From an uncultured Acidobacteriia bacterium (GTDB lineage Bacteria > Acidobacteriota > Terriglobia > Bryobacterales > Bryobacteraceae): a stretch of DNA of 41,346 nucleotides. The translations under genes were made by a program, and so were the position numbers. Of the stretch, positions 17,546 to 25,635 are shown one piece after another. The stretch is taken from contig CAIKAS010000160.1 in NCBI GenBank assembly GCA_903825445.1, forward strand, positions 1 to 41,346, in the 5' to 3' direction. The stretch's first letter is position 1. Every line of letters starts with the position of its first letter. Below the pieces are notes generated by a model that was not told the origin of the DNA, made no database searches, and worked only from the letters and a program-made list of their open reading frames with translations.

Positions 17546-18903
17546 GCTTCTACCAGTTTCTTTACATCCTGGCGGCCGCCGGCTTCATCCTCGCGCTGAA
17601 GTGGATGAGTTCTCCAACGACTGCTCGCCGCGGCGTGATCGCCGGACAGTTGGGCATGCTGCTCGCTGTGGTCGGCACGCTGATTCGCGCTGAGATTTTC
17701 AATTACGAATGGATCGCTGTCGGTATCGTCCTCGGCGCCATTATCGGCGCGCCGATCGCCATCTTCATGCCGATGACGGGCGTACCGCAGAGAACCGCAA
17801 TTTCGCAGGCGTGCGGTGCGCTCGCGTCGGCTTTAATCGGAACTGCCGAATACTACAAGCTGAAGCCGCATGGCTTCATGATGAGTGCTCTGATCGTCGA
17901 GACCCTGCTCGGTTTTGTTACGGTAACTGCCAGCATCATGGCCTGGGGTAAGTTGCAGGAGGTTCTGCCTGGGAGGCCTGTCACCTACAAGGGTCAGTTC
18001 TTTGTGAATATGACAGTACTGGCGGCGGCCATCGGACTGGGCGTGTTCCTGGTCTTCAATCCCGAGCGCACGGAGCTTTATACGGTCTTCGTGCTCCTCG
18101 CCCTCACATTCGGCGTTTTCCTGATCCTGCCAATTGGCGGAGCAGACATGCCTACTGTCATTGCGCTGCTGAATTCCTATGCAGGCCTTTCCGCTTGTGC
18201 CATGGGCTTCGCGCTCGATAACAAGCTGCTGATCATTGCTGGTGCTCTCGATGGTTCATCCGGCTTTATTCTCTCGGTCATCATGTGCAAGGCGATGAAC
18301 CGTTCGTTCTCGAATGTTCTGTTCGGTGGCTTTGGTCAGGTCCAGGCGGCCGTCGCCGGTGTGGAAACACGCCCGGTACGTTCCGCTAACGCCGAAGAAG
18401 CTGCGCAGATTCTCGAAGCGGCGGGCAGTGTCGTGATCGTTCCTGGTTACGGTATGGCTGTCGCTCAGGCGCAACACAAGATTCGTGAACTCGCTGACGC
18501 GCTCACGAAGAAGGGCGTTGACGTCAAGTTCGCCATCCATCCCGTGGCTGGTCGTATGCCGGGTCACATGAATGTGCTCCTCGCCGAAGCGGATGTTTCC
18601 TATGACAAGCTCATCGAAATGGAAGACATCAACCCGGAGTTGCCGAATACGGATGTCGTCCTGATCGTCGGTGCGAATGATATTGTGAACCCGGCGGCCG
18701 AAACCGATCCGGCGAGCCCGATCTACGGCATGCCCATCATAGACGCTTACAAGGCTCGCACTGTGATGATCATTAAGCGTAGTATGGGGGTAGGCTTTGC
18801 CGGGATCGATAACGATCTCTACTATCGGCCGAATACTCTCATGTTGTTCGGTGATGCGAAGGCCTTCGCTGCCAGTCTGGTTAAAGAGTTAGCTGGATCA
18901 TGA
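17542..18903 (+). CDS. pntB: NAD(P)+ transhydrogenase beta subunit
   Basis: The 453-residue product has an N-terminal membrane domain (about 1-260, eight or nine helices) with IGGADMPTVIALLNSYAGLS, the hallmark of PntB. A soluble NADP(H)-binding domain follows, with VVIVPGYGMAVAQAQHKIRE, FAIHPVAGRMPGHMNVLLAE and VGANDIVNPAAETDPASPIY. The end matches the GxGFAGIDNDLYY segment (MGVGFAGIDNDLYYRPNTLM). It works with PntAA and PntAB to couple proton flow to NADPH production in the inner membrane. It starts within pntAB and its stop overlaps the next gene by four bases. Confidence 0.95.
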   Translation: MSFYQFLYILAAAGFILALKWMSSPTTARRGVIAGQLGMLLAVVGTLIRAEIFNYEWIAVGIVLGAIIGAPIAIFMPMTGVPQRTAISQACGALASALIGTAEYYKLKPHGFMMSALIVETLLGFVTVTASIMAWGKLQEVLPGRPVTYKGQFFVNMTVLAAAIGLGVFLVFNPERTELYTVFVLLALTFGVFLILPIGGADMPTVIALLNSYAGLSACAMGFALDNKLLIIAGALDGSSGFILSVIMCKAMNRSFSNVLFGGFGQVQAAVAGVETRPVRSANAEEAAQILEAAGSVVIVPGYGMAVAQAQHKIRELADALTKKGVDVKFAIHPVAGRMPGHMNVLLAEADVSYDKLIEMEDINPELPNTDVVLIVGANDIVNPAAETDPASPIYGMPIIDAYKARTVMIIKRSMGVGFAGIDNDLYYRPNTLMLFGDAKAFAASLVKELAGS

Positions 18904-19718
18904 TGCGCCGCACTCATCTCGTGTTCGGTTCTGCGGTCGCACTGTTTACGTTTCAGTCTTTCGCTCAGGCTCCGCCGCGCCCTGAATTCGACGTCGCGTC
19001 GCTCAAACTCAATACCGGCTGTGGTGGAAACCGCGGCGGCAGTGGCGGACCTTCCATCGGCCGCCTCAACCTGACCTGCATGCCTCTGCGGATTCTCATC
19101 CGAACTGCCTATGCGACGTTCGCCGATGGCCCGCAGATTAACCCCAGGCAGATGGATGTTTTGGGTGGGCCCGCCTGGCTGGATTCAGACTTATATGATC
19201 TTGCAGCAAGGGCCGAGGGCAATCCGCCGCTCGATATCATGGCTGGCCCGATGCTTCAGCGGCTGTTGGAAGACCGTTGCAATGTGAAAGTGCACAAGGA
19301 AGCCCGCGAGGTTCCGGTCTATGCTCTCACCGTTGGCAAGAGTGGCAGTAAACTTCAGCCAACGAAAGAGAACAGCTGCGTGCCGCTCGATATGAACCAT
19401 TTGCCGAGTCGCCCCCCACTAGGCCAACCGCAGCCCACTGTCTGCGGCGCCATGGCGATGACTCAGTCGGGACCAAACATTAGCGCTTCTGCAGGTGGGA
19501 TCACCCTGGCCCAGTTTGCCGGCCGTATGCTCGCGGGCATGGATCGTCCGGTGATCGACAAGACGGGCTTGAACGGAATGTTTGACATCAATCTGCACTA
19601 CACCCGAGATACCATCGTCGCGGCAGTGCAGGAGCAGCTTGGTCTCCAACTCTCCCCCGACAAAGGCCCGGTCGAAGTTCTTGTCATCGATCACGTGGAT
19701 AAGCCGTCTGCTAACTGA
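18900..19718 (+). CDS. TIGR03435-family exported protein (Solibacter paralogous family)
   Basis: The 272-residue preprotein has a signal peptide (VFGSAVALFTFQSFAQA) and then PRPEFDVASLKLNT, the usual start of the TIGR03435 family. Later landmarks are GRLNLTCMPLRILIRTAY, GGPAWLDSDLYDLAARAEG, LQRLLEDRCNVKVHKEAREV, PVYALTVGKSGSKLQPT, and near the end DRPVIDKTGLNGMFDI with VEVLVIDHVDKPSAN. The function of the family is unknown; it is greatly expanded in Ca. Solibacter and relatives, hence the main taxonomic clue. The start (ATG 18900, with a second ATG at 18903) overlaps the pntB stop by four bases. This implies coupling to a metabolic operon with no obvious functional link. Confidence 0.88.
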   Translation: MMRRTHLVFGSAVALFTFQSFAQAPPRPEFDVASLKLNTGCGGNRGGSGGPSIGRLNLTCMPLRILIRTAYATFADGPQINPRQMDVLGGPAWLDSDLYDLAARAEGNPPLDIMAGPMLQRLLEDRCNVKVHKEAREVPVYALTVGKSGSKLQPTKENSCVPLDMNHLPSRPPLGQPQPTVCGAMAMTQSGPNISASAGGITLAQFAGRMLAGMDRPVIDKTGLNGMFDINLHYTRDTIVAAVQEQLGLQLSPDKGPVEVLVIDHVDKPSAN

Positions 19719-19731
19719 CTTCACAATCGCG

Positions 19732-22257
19732 TCAGGTACCGCCATCGGGCCGAAGTGGATTCTCGCTCTCAATTTGCAGTCGATGCCCGTCGCTCATGAT
19801 GGTCACTAACCCCTGCTTGTCGGTCCTGTAGACGGTCACTCGTCGTTCCTGCAGCGCCTTCAGTGTGAGCGGATGCGGATGCCCATACGTATTCTCGAAT
19901 CCCACAGAGATCAATCCAAACGTAGGTCGCACCGCGTTTAACAGATCTGCCGTGCTCGAAGTCCGGCTGCCATGATGGCCGACCTTCAGGACGTTTGCTG
20001 GACTCAGTAGTCCCTGATCGTAGAGGCGCTCTTCGATCTTCTTCTCCATGTCGCCTGTCAATAGAAACGACGTTGACCCGAACTCTACCCGCATTACGAG
20101 CGAATCGTTATTTTGAGGCTTCTCGGTCGCGGCGTAATCGGGCAATGGCGCCAGAACCTGGATTGATGCCCCACCGTATGCGAATGGCGCACCCTGCACC
20201 ATAGCTCTCACGGGAATCCTGAGATTCTGGGCGGTTTTTCTGACCAGCTGCCATTCCGGACTTTCACCCGTCGCGCCAATCCACACTTCGCGAGGGTGGA
20301 AGTTTTTCATCACGGCCACCATTCCCCCCATATGGTCTTCATGCGCGTGCGTCATGACGACCACATCCAGGTGTTTGATTGACCGCGTCCACAGATAGGG
20401 TGAAACCACGTCTTCACCGATATCGATTCCAGACGGCGTCGTCCTGCCGAAAGAGGCGATCCCGCCGGAATCCACCAGCATTAGTTGACCTTTGGGAAAA
20501 GCCGTCAGCAGGCTGTCGCCCTGTCCCACGTCGATGGCGCTCAGCTCAAAATGACCTTTCTCGACAACTGGCGGGAATGGATGAATAAATATTGCAGCGA
20601 GCGCGATCGCCGCCGCTATCCATGCCAGCGCCCGCGACCATTTCGTATGCCGCCGCCACGCCGCAGCCAACAGCAGAAAGACGAACGCCGCACCAAGCCA
20701 CCACGGAGGCGCAGGTATCCGCCACTCCGGCTCCCATCGGGCATGGTACGCAGCGGTCTTGCGCGAGATCTCCAGCAGCCACGCGCATACCGCCGCCAGT
20801 GTGTGCGATTGCGTGATGATCGCCATGAATCCGAGCGGGAGCATTGCTCCCAGCGCCGGCACTACAATAGCGTTCGCCGTTAACCCCGAGATTGGCAGCC
20901 TGTGAAAGTAGGTGATCATCGGTAGCGCCAGGCCCACTTGTATGAAGAATGATGCGATGAAAATCTCCCACATGTAGAGGCAAACGCGCGCGACACCAAC
21001 CACAAATACCCGGAACGCTTGCTCCAGTCGTTTTCCGCACATCAGCGTTAGGGTGTAGATTAACAGCCGCAGTTCAACCCGAAACTGGGCCGTTTTTGCA
21101 GGCAACCGGAGGTCTCTGCGCGAATCGCCGAGGTCCGGGAGACCGGCGCCGAGTGGTCCCGAGGTGGCGGCGAGCGCCGGAACCACAAATGCGCCGATCA
21201 GGGCCACGGCAAGAAATGTAAGTTGAAAACTGGCGTCAAACAGCTGTTCCGGGTCCGCCACCAGAAACAGAATAGCCACGCCAGCCAGGATATTTAGTAT
21301 TCGCCCGTCGCGATAGAAGCAGCGTCCGATTCCATAAAGGGTCATGCCCGTGGCCGATCGCAATACTGGTGACTGGCAACCCGTGATCCCCGCATACAGC
21401 CACGCCGCCGCAATGGTTAACCAGATGGCTACCCCGCGAGGGACGGCGAGGATACTCAGAAAGAACATCAGCACCGCGGCCAGTATCGCCACGTGCGTAC
21501 CGGAAATTACCAGTGCATGAAAGGTCCCTGTGGACCGGTAGTCTTGCGTCCACATCCTGTCCATCTTCACGGTCGCGCCAATGAGCACGGCCTGCATCAT
21601 GCCGTCGGCGTAAAGATCATTTGGGTAAAGCTGGTCCAGACGGTTCAGGGCCGCGCTCCGAATGCCGAAGATAAGGCGGGCGAGCCGATTACCGCAACGC
21701 CCCGGCAGTACATGCACGGAGGTCGCCGAAGCCGAAATGCTCCAGTAGATCGACTGCCTTGCAAGATAGTGGACATAGTCGAAAGATCCCGGGTTCTGAT
21801 AGTTGTGCGGGCTCCGTGACTTGCCCTGTAGCTCCACAATCGTGCCGTAAGGCAGGGCGGGGAACTGCTCGCCGGGCTTCGTGAATAACGACACCTGCGC
21901 CCGCGCGCCCGGTGCCAGTTCGATCCCGAACCGTTCCCTGTCTGCCCCGACCAGCGCCGGGTCGACTACGCAACCCTGAAAGATGGCCGGTGAGTTGTCA
22001 GGAACCGTCAGGTAAGGTGTCGGCTGCGGGGGCCTTGCGGTGACGAGAGCCACTCCCGCAAACAGGATCGCCGTGCCACCCGCCACGCGGGCGGCGACTC
22101 CCGCTCGATGAACCAGGTAGTGGGCCACAATGCCCAGCGCCGCGCACAGTCCGGTACCCAGGAGAGCCGATGTCGTGGCGATCGGTTGCCACGTCGCCAC
22201 CGCGACACCAACGGCGAGGCAAACGAAAGGCAGGACGAGTGGCTCACGTAGTCGCAA
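19732..22257 (-). CDS. comEC: ComEC/Rec2-type DNA uptake channel
   Basis: This 841-residue membrane protein has N-terminal helices and a DUF4131-like region, then the Competence domain with YRSTGTFHALVISGTHVAI (about 235-255). The C-terminal beta-lactamase-like domain has VVMTHAHEDHMGGMVAVMKN near residue 635 and VLKVGHHGSRTSSTADLLNA near 785. ComEC carries incoming single-stranded DNA across the inner membrane in natural transformation; the last domain may degrade the other strand. The start is a TTG at 22257; no in-frame ATG precedes it before a stop. It converges on the TIGR03435 gene with 13 bases between stops. No other com genes are in the window. Confidence 0.92.
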   Translation of the reverse strand: MRLREPLVLPFVCLAVGVAVATWQPIATTSALLGTGLCAALGIVAHYLVHRAGVAARVAGGTAILFAGVALVTARPPQPTPYLTVPDNSPAIFQGCVVDPALVGADRERFGIELAPGARAQVSLFTKPGEQFPALPYGTIVELQGKSRSPHNYQNPGSFDYVHYLARQSIYWSISASATSVHVLPGRCGNRLARLIFGIRSAALNRLDQLYPNDLYADGMMQAVLIGATVKMDRMWTQDYRSTGTFHALVISGTHVAILAAVLMFFLSILAVPRGVAIWLTIAAAWLYAGITGCQSPVLRSATGMTLYGIGRCFYRDGRILNILAGVAILFLVADPEQLFDASFQLTFLAVALIGAFVVPALAATSGPLGAGLPDLGDSRRDLRLPAKTAQFRVELRLLIYTLTLMCGKRLEQAFRVFVVGVARVCLYMWEIFIASFFIQVGLALPMITYFHRLPISGLTANAIVVPALGAMLPLGFMAIITQSHTLAAVCAWLLEISRKTAAYHARWEPEWRIPAPPWWLGAAFVFLLLAAAWRRHTKWSRALAWIAAAIALAAIFIHPFPPVVEKGHFELSAIDVGQGDSLLTAFPKGQLMLVDSGGIASFGRTTPSGIDIGEDVVSPYLWTRSIKHLDVVVMTHAHEDHMGGMVAVMKNFHPREVWIGATGESPEWQLVRKTAQNLRIPVRAMVQGAPFAYGGASIQVLAPLPDYAATEKPQNNDSLVMRVEFGSTSFLLTGDMEKKIEERLYDQGLLSPANVLKVGHHGSRTSSTADLLNAVRPTFGLISVGFENTYGHPHPLTLKALQERRVTVYRTDKQGLVTIMSDGHRLQIESENPLRPDGGT

Positions 22258-22345
22258 GCAACATAGTGGCCTCTGCGGCGATTATTCTCACCGGGGGAAA
22301 GCTTAGGGTTGATCGAAGGGAGAGAACGGAAGGAAGGAAGGGAAT

Positions 22346-22753
22346 TCAGACGACGTGAGCAACAAACGTTCGAATCTGCGGGACTTGCTGAACTTCCAGC
22401 CAGGATAGGACGACAAATGTCTTGTGAGCCCGGTCTTCGCAATTACGCCAGCGTTCAGAGATGGCTGGATCGAAAAACTCGGGCAGCATTCGGTAAGGAT
22501 TGACCGGTCCGCCTGTCATTTCGAGGAGACACGCTCCCTGGAATTCAGCAAGACACTCCAGTTCGCCGGAGGTCAAACCACTTAGAAAATCGAGTACAGA
22601 ATGGAGATTGGAAGCGTTGGCGGTGCGAATCAATGCACCCATCAGGGACGAGCGGGAGGCTACGGCTGCCAAGGTTAGCTCCAAATGTACGCTGAGCAAA
22701 CGTACAACTTTATTATCCTGGAACTGAAAGGGTAAAGCAAGGCACTGAATCAA
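22346..22753 (-). CDS. Hypothetical protein of unknown family
   Basis: The frame gives up to 135 residues from a TTG at 22753; internal starts (for example the ATG before GALIRTANASN) are possible. The composition is protein-like, with two helical stretches (VHLELTLAAVASRSSLMGAL and LHSVLDFLSGLTSGELECLA) and a C-terminal PEFFDPAISERWRNCEDRAH. No motif or family is recognised. It is upstream of comEC on the same strand with about 88 bases between them, and divergent from argF. A real but undescribed small protein is more likely than a chance frame; the start is unsettled. Confidence 0.45.
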   Translation of the reverse strand: MIQCLALPFQFQDNKVVRLLSVHLELTLAAVASRSSLMGALIRTANASNLHSVLDFLSGLTSGELECLAEFQGACLLEMTGGPVNPYRMLPEFFDPAISERWRNCEDRAHKTFVVLSWLEVQQVPQIRTFVAHVV

Positions 22754-22819
22754 TTACCACTCAAAATGGCACCAAAGTTTGGAATCTTCATATAGAATCC
22801 ATGAACGCAGGTGATGGCC

Positions 22820-22848
22820 TTGACGCAGGCCTCCGTTAATGGTTAAAT
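22820..22848 (+). promoter_or_regulatory. Candidate argF promoter
   Basis: TTGACG (22820-22825) and TTAAAT (22843-22848) are separated by 17 bases, an acceptable sigma-70 pair. Transcription would start near 22855, leaving a leader of about 18 bases before the argF ATG at 22873. The -10 lies inside the first candidate ARG box, so bound ArgR would block polymerase. Confidence 0.5.
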
Positions 22849-22855
22849 ATTCATT
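22838..22855 (+). promoter_or_regulatory. Candidate ARG box 1 (weaker)
   Basis: The right half ATTCA (22849-22853) matches the ArgR consensus exactly and the 4-base A/T spacer is AAAT. The left half TGGTT matches TGAAT at three of five positions. It lies two bases upstream of a stronger box, the usual paired arrangement of ArgR operators. Confidence 0.45.
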
Positions 22856-22857
22856 GA

Positions 22858-22875
22858 GTTGAATAAAAATACATG
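22858..22875 (+). promoter_or_regulatory. Candidate ARG box 2, overlapping the argF start
   Basis: TGAAT (22860-22864), AAAA spacer and ATACA (22869-22873) match the ArgR consensus TGAAT-WWWW-ATTCA with one mismatch. The box ends on the argF start codon. The repressor gene argR is the third gene of the operon it would control. Confidence 0.6.
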
Positions 22876-23814
22876 ACTGCCACGTTGCCGCGGCTACAGC
22901 GACTCGCTCATCCCGATTTTACGCGAGATCTCGACGCCACTACCGAAGAACTTCACGCGTTACTTGATCTTGCGGCGGACGTAAAGTCCCACCCCGATCA
23001 CTACAAAGCCGCACTTGCGGGCAAATCCCTCGCTCTGTTGTTCGAAAAGCCTTCCCTGCGTACCCGGGTTACCTTCGAGCTTGCCATCCAGCAACTCGGC
23101 GGTTTTGCCATTCTCAATGAAGGTCGGATCGGTATTAGAGAGCCGTTGAAAGATGTCGCACGGAACCTGGACCGTTGGGTTTCGGGCATCGTCGCGCGCA
23201 CGTACACCCAGAAAACGGTTGACGATCTTGCGTTGTGGGCGTCCGTGCCGGTCGTTAACGCACTCAGCGATCTCTGGCATCCTTGCCAGGCGTTGGCGGA
23301 TATGCAGACGATTCGCGAGCATTTCGGCGACCCGCGCGGCCTGAAACTCGCCTTTGTCGGTGATGGCAACAACGTCGCCTCGTCGTTGCTCCTCAACAGC
23401 ACTCGGCTCGGTATTCGGTTTTCCATCGCGACTCCGAATGGTTACGCATTGCCGTCCGATATCGTCGGCATGGCTCCGGCGACTGCCGAAATTGTAGTCA
23501 CCAACGACCCCGCAGCCGCCGTGCAGGGCGCGCATGTGATCTACACCGATGTCTGGACCAGCATGGGAGAAGAGCACGAAGCAGCCGAGCGACTGGCGGC
23601 GTTCAAAGGTTTTCAGGTGAATGACGAACTTTTTGTCCACGCCGCACCGGAGGCCATTTTCATGCACTGCCTGCCAGCACATCGCGGCGAAGAGGTGACC
23701 GACGCTGTGATGGAATCCTCGCGCTCGGTGGTCTTCGATGAGGCCGAAAACCGACTCCACGCCCAAAAAGCCCTGCTGCTGATGCTCCTTTCGGGCGGGG
23801 AAAGCCGCTCATGA
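22873..23814 (+). CDS. argF: Ornithine carbamoyltransferase
   Basis: The 313-residue enzyme makes citrulline from ornithine and carbamoyl phosphate in arginine biosynthesis. Carbamoyl-phosphate residues are in EKPSLRTRVTFE (SLRTR 61-65) and HPCQALADMQT (His136 onward). The ornithine loop is DVWTSMGEE and the catalytic HCLP is at 265-268 within MHCLPAHRGEE. The length is normal for the trimeric enzyme. An N-acetyl- or N-succinylornithine variant is less likely, as the SMG and HCLP motifs are canonical. There is no clear Shine-Dalgarno site before the ATG at 22873. The gene is first in argF-argH-argR and overlaps argH by four bases. Confidence 0.93.
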   Translation: MTATLPRLQRLAHPDFTRDLDATTEELHALLDLAADVKSHPDHYKAALAGKSLALLFEKPSLRTRVTFELAIQQLGGFAILNEGRIGIREPLKDVARNLDRWVSGIVARTYTQKTVDDLALWASVPVVNALSDLWHPCQALADMQTIREHFGDPRGLKLAFVGDGNNVASSLLLNSTRLGIRFSIATPNGYALPSDIVGMAPATAEIVVTNDPAAAVQGAHVIYTDVWTSMGEEHEAAERLAAFKGFQVNDELFVHAAPEAIFMHCLPAHRGEEVTDAVMESSRSVVFDEAENRLHAQKALLLMLLSGGESRS

Positions 23815-25193
23815 AGCTTTGGGGAGGACGTTTCGAAACTGGACCTTCGGAAGTCTTCGAGCGGTTCTCAAATTCTCTGCATTTCGACCGTCGTCTGCTG
23901 CCCGCGGATGTACGCGGTTCTCAGGCGTTCGCTCGCTCGCTGACGCGGGCCGGTGTGCTCACGGACGTCGAGTGTGCCACGCTGTGCAGCGCGTTCGACT
24001 CCATCCAGACCGATGCCACTGCCGATCCGGCGTTCTTCGATGGCGCCGATGACGAGGACGTGCATTCGTTCGTCATTCAAAAGCTGAAGCAACGCGTTGG
24101 CGCCCTCGCCGACAAGATCCACACGGGGCGCAGCCGAAATGAGCAGGTTTCGCTCGATACGCGCTTATGGCTGCGTGACGAATGCGATCGTACCCGGGAA
24201 CTGGTAGTCGCGCTGATGTCCGCGTTGCTGGATCTGGCGTCGAAATATCCCGATGCCGTGATTCCCGGCTACACGCATTTGCGCCGCGCCCAGCCTGTTC
24301 TCTGGCCACATTACTTGCTGGCGTATTTTGAAATGTTGGCGCGGGATTACGAGCGACTTGGCGATGCCCGTCGTCGGGTCAACGTGATGCCCCTCGGTTC
24401 CGGTGCGCTGGCCGGTTCCGGCTTCCCGCACGACAGGGAAGCGATCGCGCGCGATCTGGATTTCGCCTCCATCACGGCGAACAGCATGGACGTTTCCGCC
24501 GATCGCGATTTTGCGCTGGACTATCTCTATGCCGCGTCGGTGGTGATGATCCACCTTAGCAGGCTCGCGGAAGACTGGATTCTCTATTCCTCCGAAGAGT
24601 TCGCCTGGATGGAATTGGGCGATGGTGTCACCAGCGGTTCCAGTCTGATGCCGCAGAAGAAGAACCCGGATTCGCTCGAATTGATTCGCGGAAAATCCGG
24701 ACGCGTCATTGGCGCTTTGAACTCGCTGCTGTTCACGATGAAGGGTCTCCCCATGACCTACAACCGTGACATGCAGGAGGACAAGGAGCCGTTGTTCGAG
24801 GCTGCCGACCAGGTGAATGGCTGTTTGGAGATGGCGCGCATCGTGGCGGAATCGGTGGTTCTGAAGCCTTCAGTTCCGTTCGTCGCTGCAGAAGAGAGTT
24901 GGGTGGTGGCGACAGACCTGGCCGAAGCGCTCGCACGCAACGGGACGGCTTTCCATCAGGCGCACCAGATCGTCGGTCGCCTGGTGCTGGAAAGCGTTCG
25001 TCATCGAAAGCGACCTGCAGATTGGAACGCCGAAACGTTGGCGGCTTTCGCTCAGGAGTTTACGCCCGATATCGCGCGGTTGCTGGATCCGCGCGAGGGC
25101 ATGAAGACGCGCGAGATTGCAGGTGGTACCGGTCCGGGTGTTGTGGCGGCCGCGCTGGTGGCGGCACGTCGGCGTCTTGCAGACATGAAATGA
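23811..25193 (+). CDS. argH: Argininosuccinate lyase
   Basis: The 460-residue enzyme splits argininosuccinate to arginine and fumarate, the last step of the pathway. It starts MKLWGGRFETGPSEVFERFS as is usual. Conserved blocks follow: DEDVHSFVIQKL, GRSRNEQVSLDTRLWLRDE, the TH-containing PGYTHLRRAQPV, and the fumarate-lyase signature GSSLMPQKKNP at 276-286. Its ATG lies in the argF stop (ATGA overlap). Between argF and argH the usual argG is missing from this operon and from the window, so it must be elsewhere. Confidence 0.95.
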   Translation: MKLWGGRFETGPSEVFERFSNSLHFDRRLLPADVRGSQAFARSLTRAGVLTDVECATLCSAFDSIQTDATADPAFFDGADDEDVHSFVIQKLKQRVGALADKIHTGRSRNEQVSLDTRLWLRDECDRTRELVVALMSALLDLASKYPDAVIPGYTHLRRAQPVLWPHYLLAYFEMLARDYERLGDARRRVNVMPLGSGALAGSGFPHDREAIARDLDFASITANSMDVSADRDFALDYLYAASVVMIHLSRLAEDWILYSSEEFAWMELGDGVTSGSSLMPQKKNPDSLELIRGKSGRVIGALNSLLFTMKGLPMTYNRDMQEDKEPLFEAADQVNGCLEMARIVAESVVLKPSVPFVAAEESWVVATDLAEALARNGTAFHQAHQIVGRLVLESVRHRKRPADWNAETLAAFAQEFTPDIARLLDPREGMKTREIAGGTGPGVVAAALVAARRRLADMK

Positions 25194-25621
25194 TGAAAAG
25201 CTACCGGCAAGGTCAGATTCTGAAGTTGATTCGGGACCGCAGTATCTCGACTCAGGAAGATCTTGCCCTCGCGCTCAAACAGTGCGGCGTCGAAGCGACC
25301 CAAGTGACGCTTTCTCGCGATATCCGGGAAATGGGGTTGGTGAAAACTCCCGACGGTTATCGCGCCCTCCAGTTACAGAAACAGCCTGAGGATTTCGCCA
25401 CGGTGGCCGGCGAGTATCTGCGCGATGTTCGTATCGCACAGAACCAGATTGTGCTGCGTACGGCTCCTGGCCACGCCAGTTCCGTTGCGGTATCACTCGA
25501 CAGCGCGGAGTGGCCGGAAGTGGTTGGAACTTTGGCGGGTGATGACACCGTCCTGGTGATCTGCCCCGACGCTGCTATCGCCGAAGCAGTCCGCGCGCGC
25601 CTGATGGGTATGCTCGGCTAG
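25190..25621 (+). CDS. argR: Arginine repressor
   Basis: Two consecutive ATGs (25190, 25193) overlap the argH stop; from the first the protein has 143 residues. The N-terminal winged helix (SYRQGQILKLIRDRSISTQE, then VTLSRDIREMGLVKTPDGYR) matches ArgR/AhrC. The C-terminal domain has TAPGHASSVA and GTLAGDDTVLVI (113-124); the Asp pair at 118-119 contacts arginine. With arginine it forms hexamers that bind paired ARG boxes. Such boxes lie just before argF, so the operon is probably autoregulated. Confidence 0.93.
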   Translation: MMKSYRQGQILKLIRDRSISTQEDLALALKQCGVEATQVTLSRDIREMGLVKTPDGYRALQLQKQPEDFATVAGEYLRDVRIAQNQIVLRTAPGHASSVAVSLDSAEWPEVVGTLAGDDTVLVICPDAAIAEAVRARLMGMLG

Positions 25622-25635
25622 GCGACGATACCGGT

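Noticed and set aside
22960..23766. 268-codon minus-strand frame
   Set aside because: Antisense to argF.
24899..25192. N-terminal extension of the ArgR frame
   Set aside because: Overlaps argH in another frame; the two ATGs at 25190/25193 start the ArgR domain.
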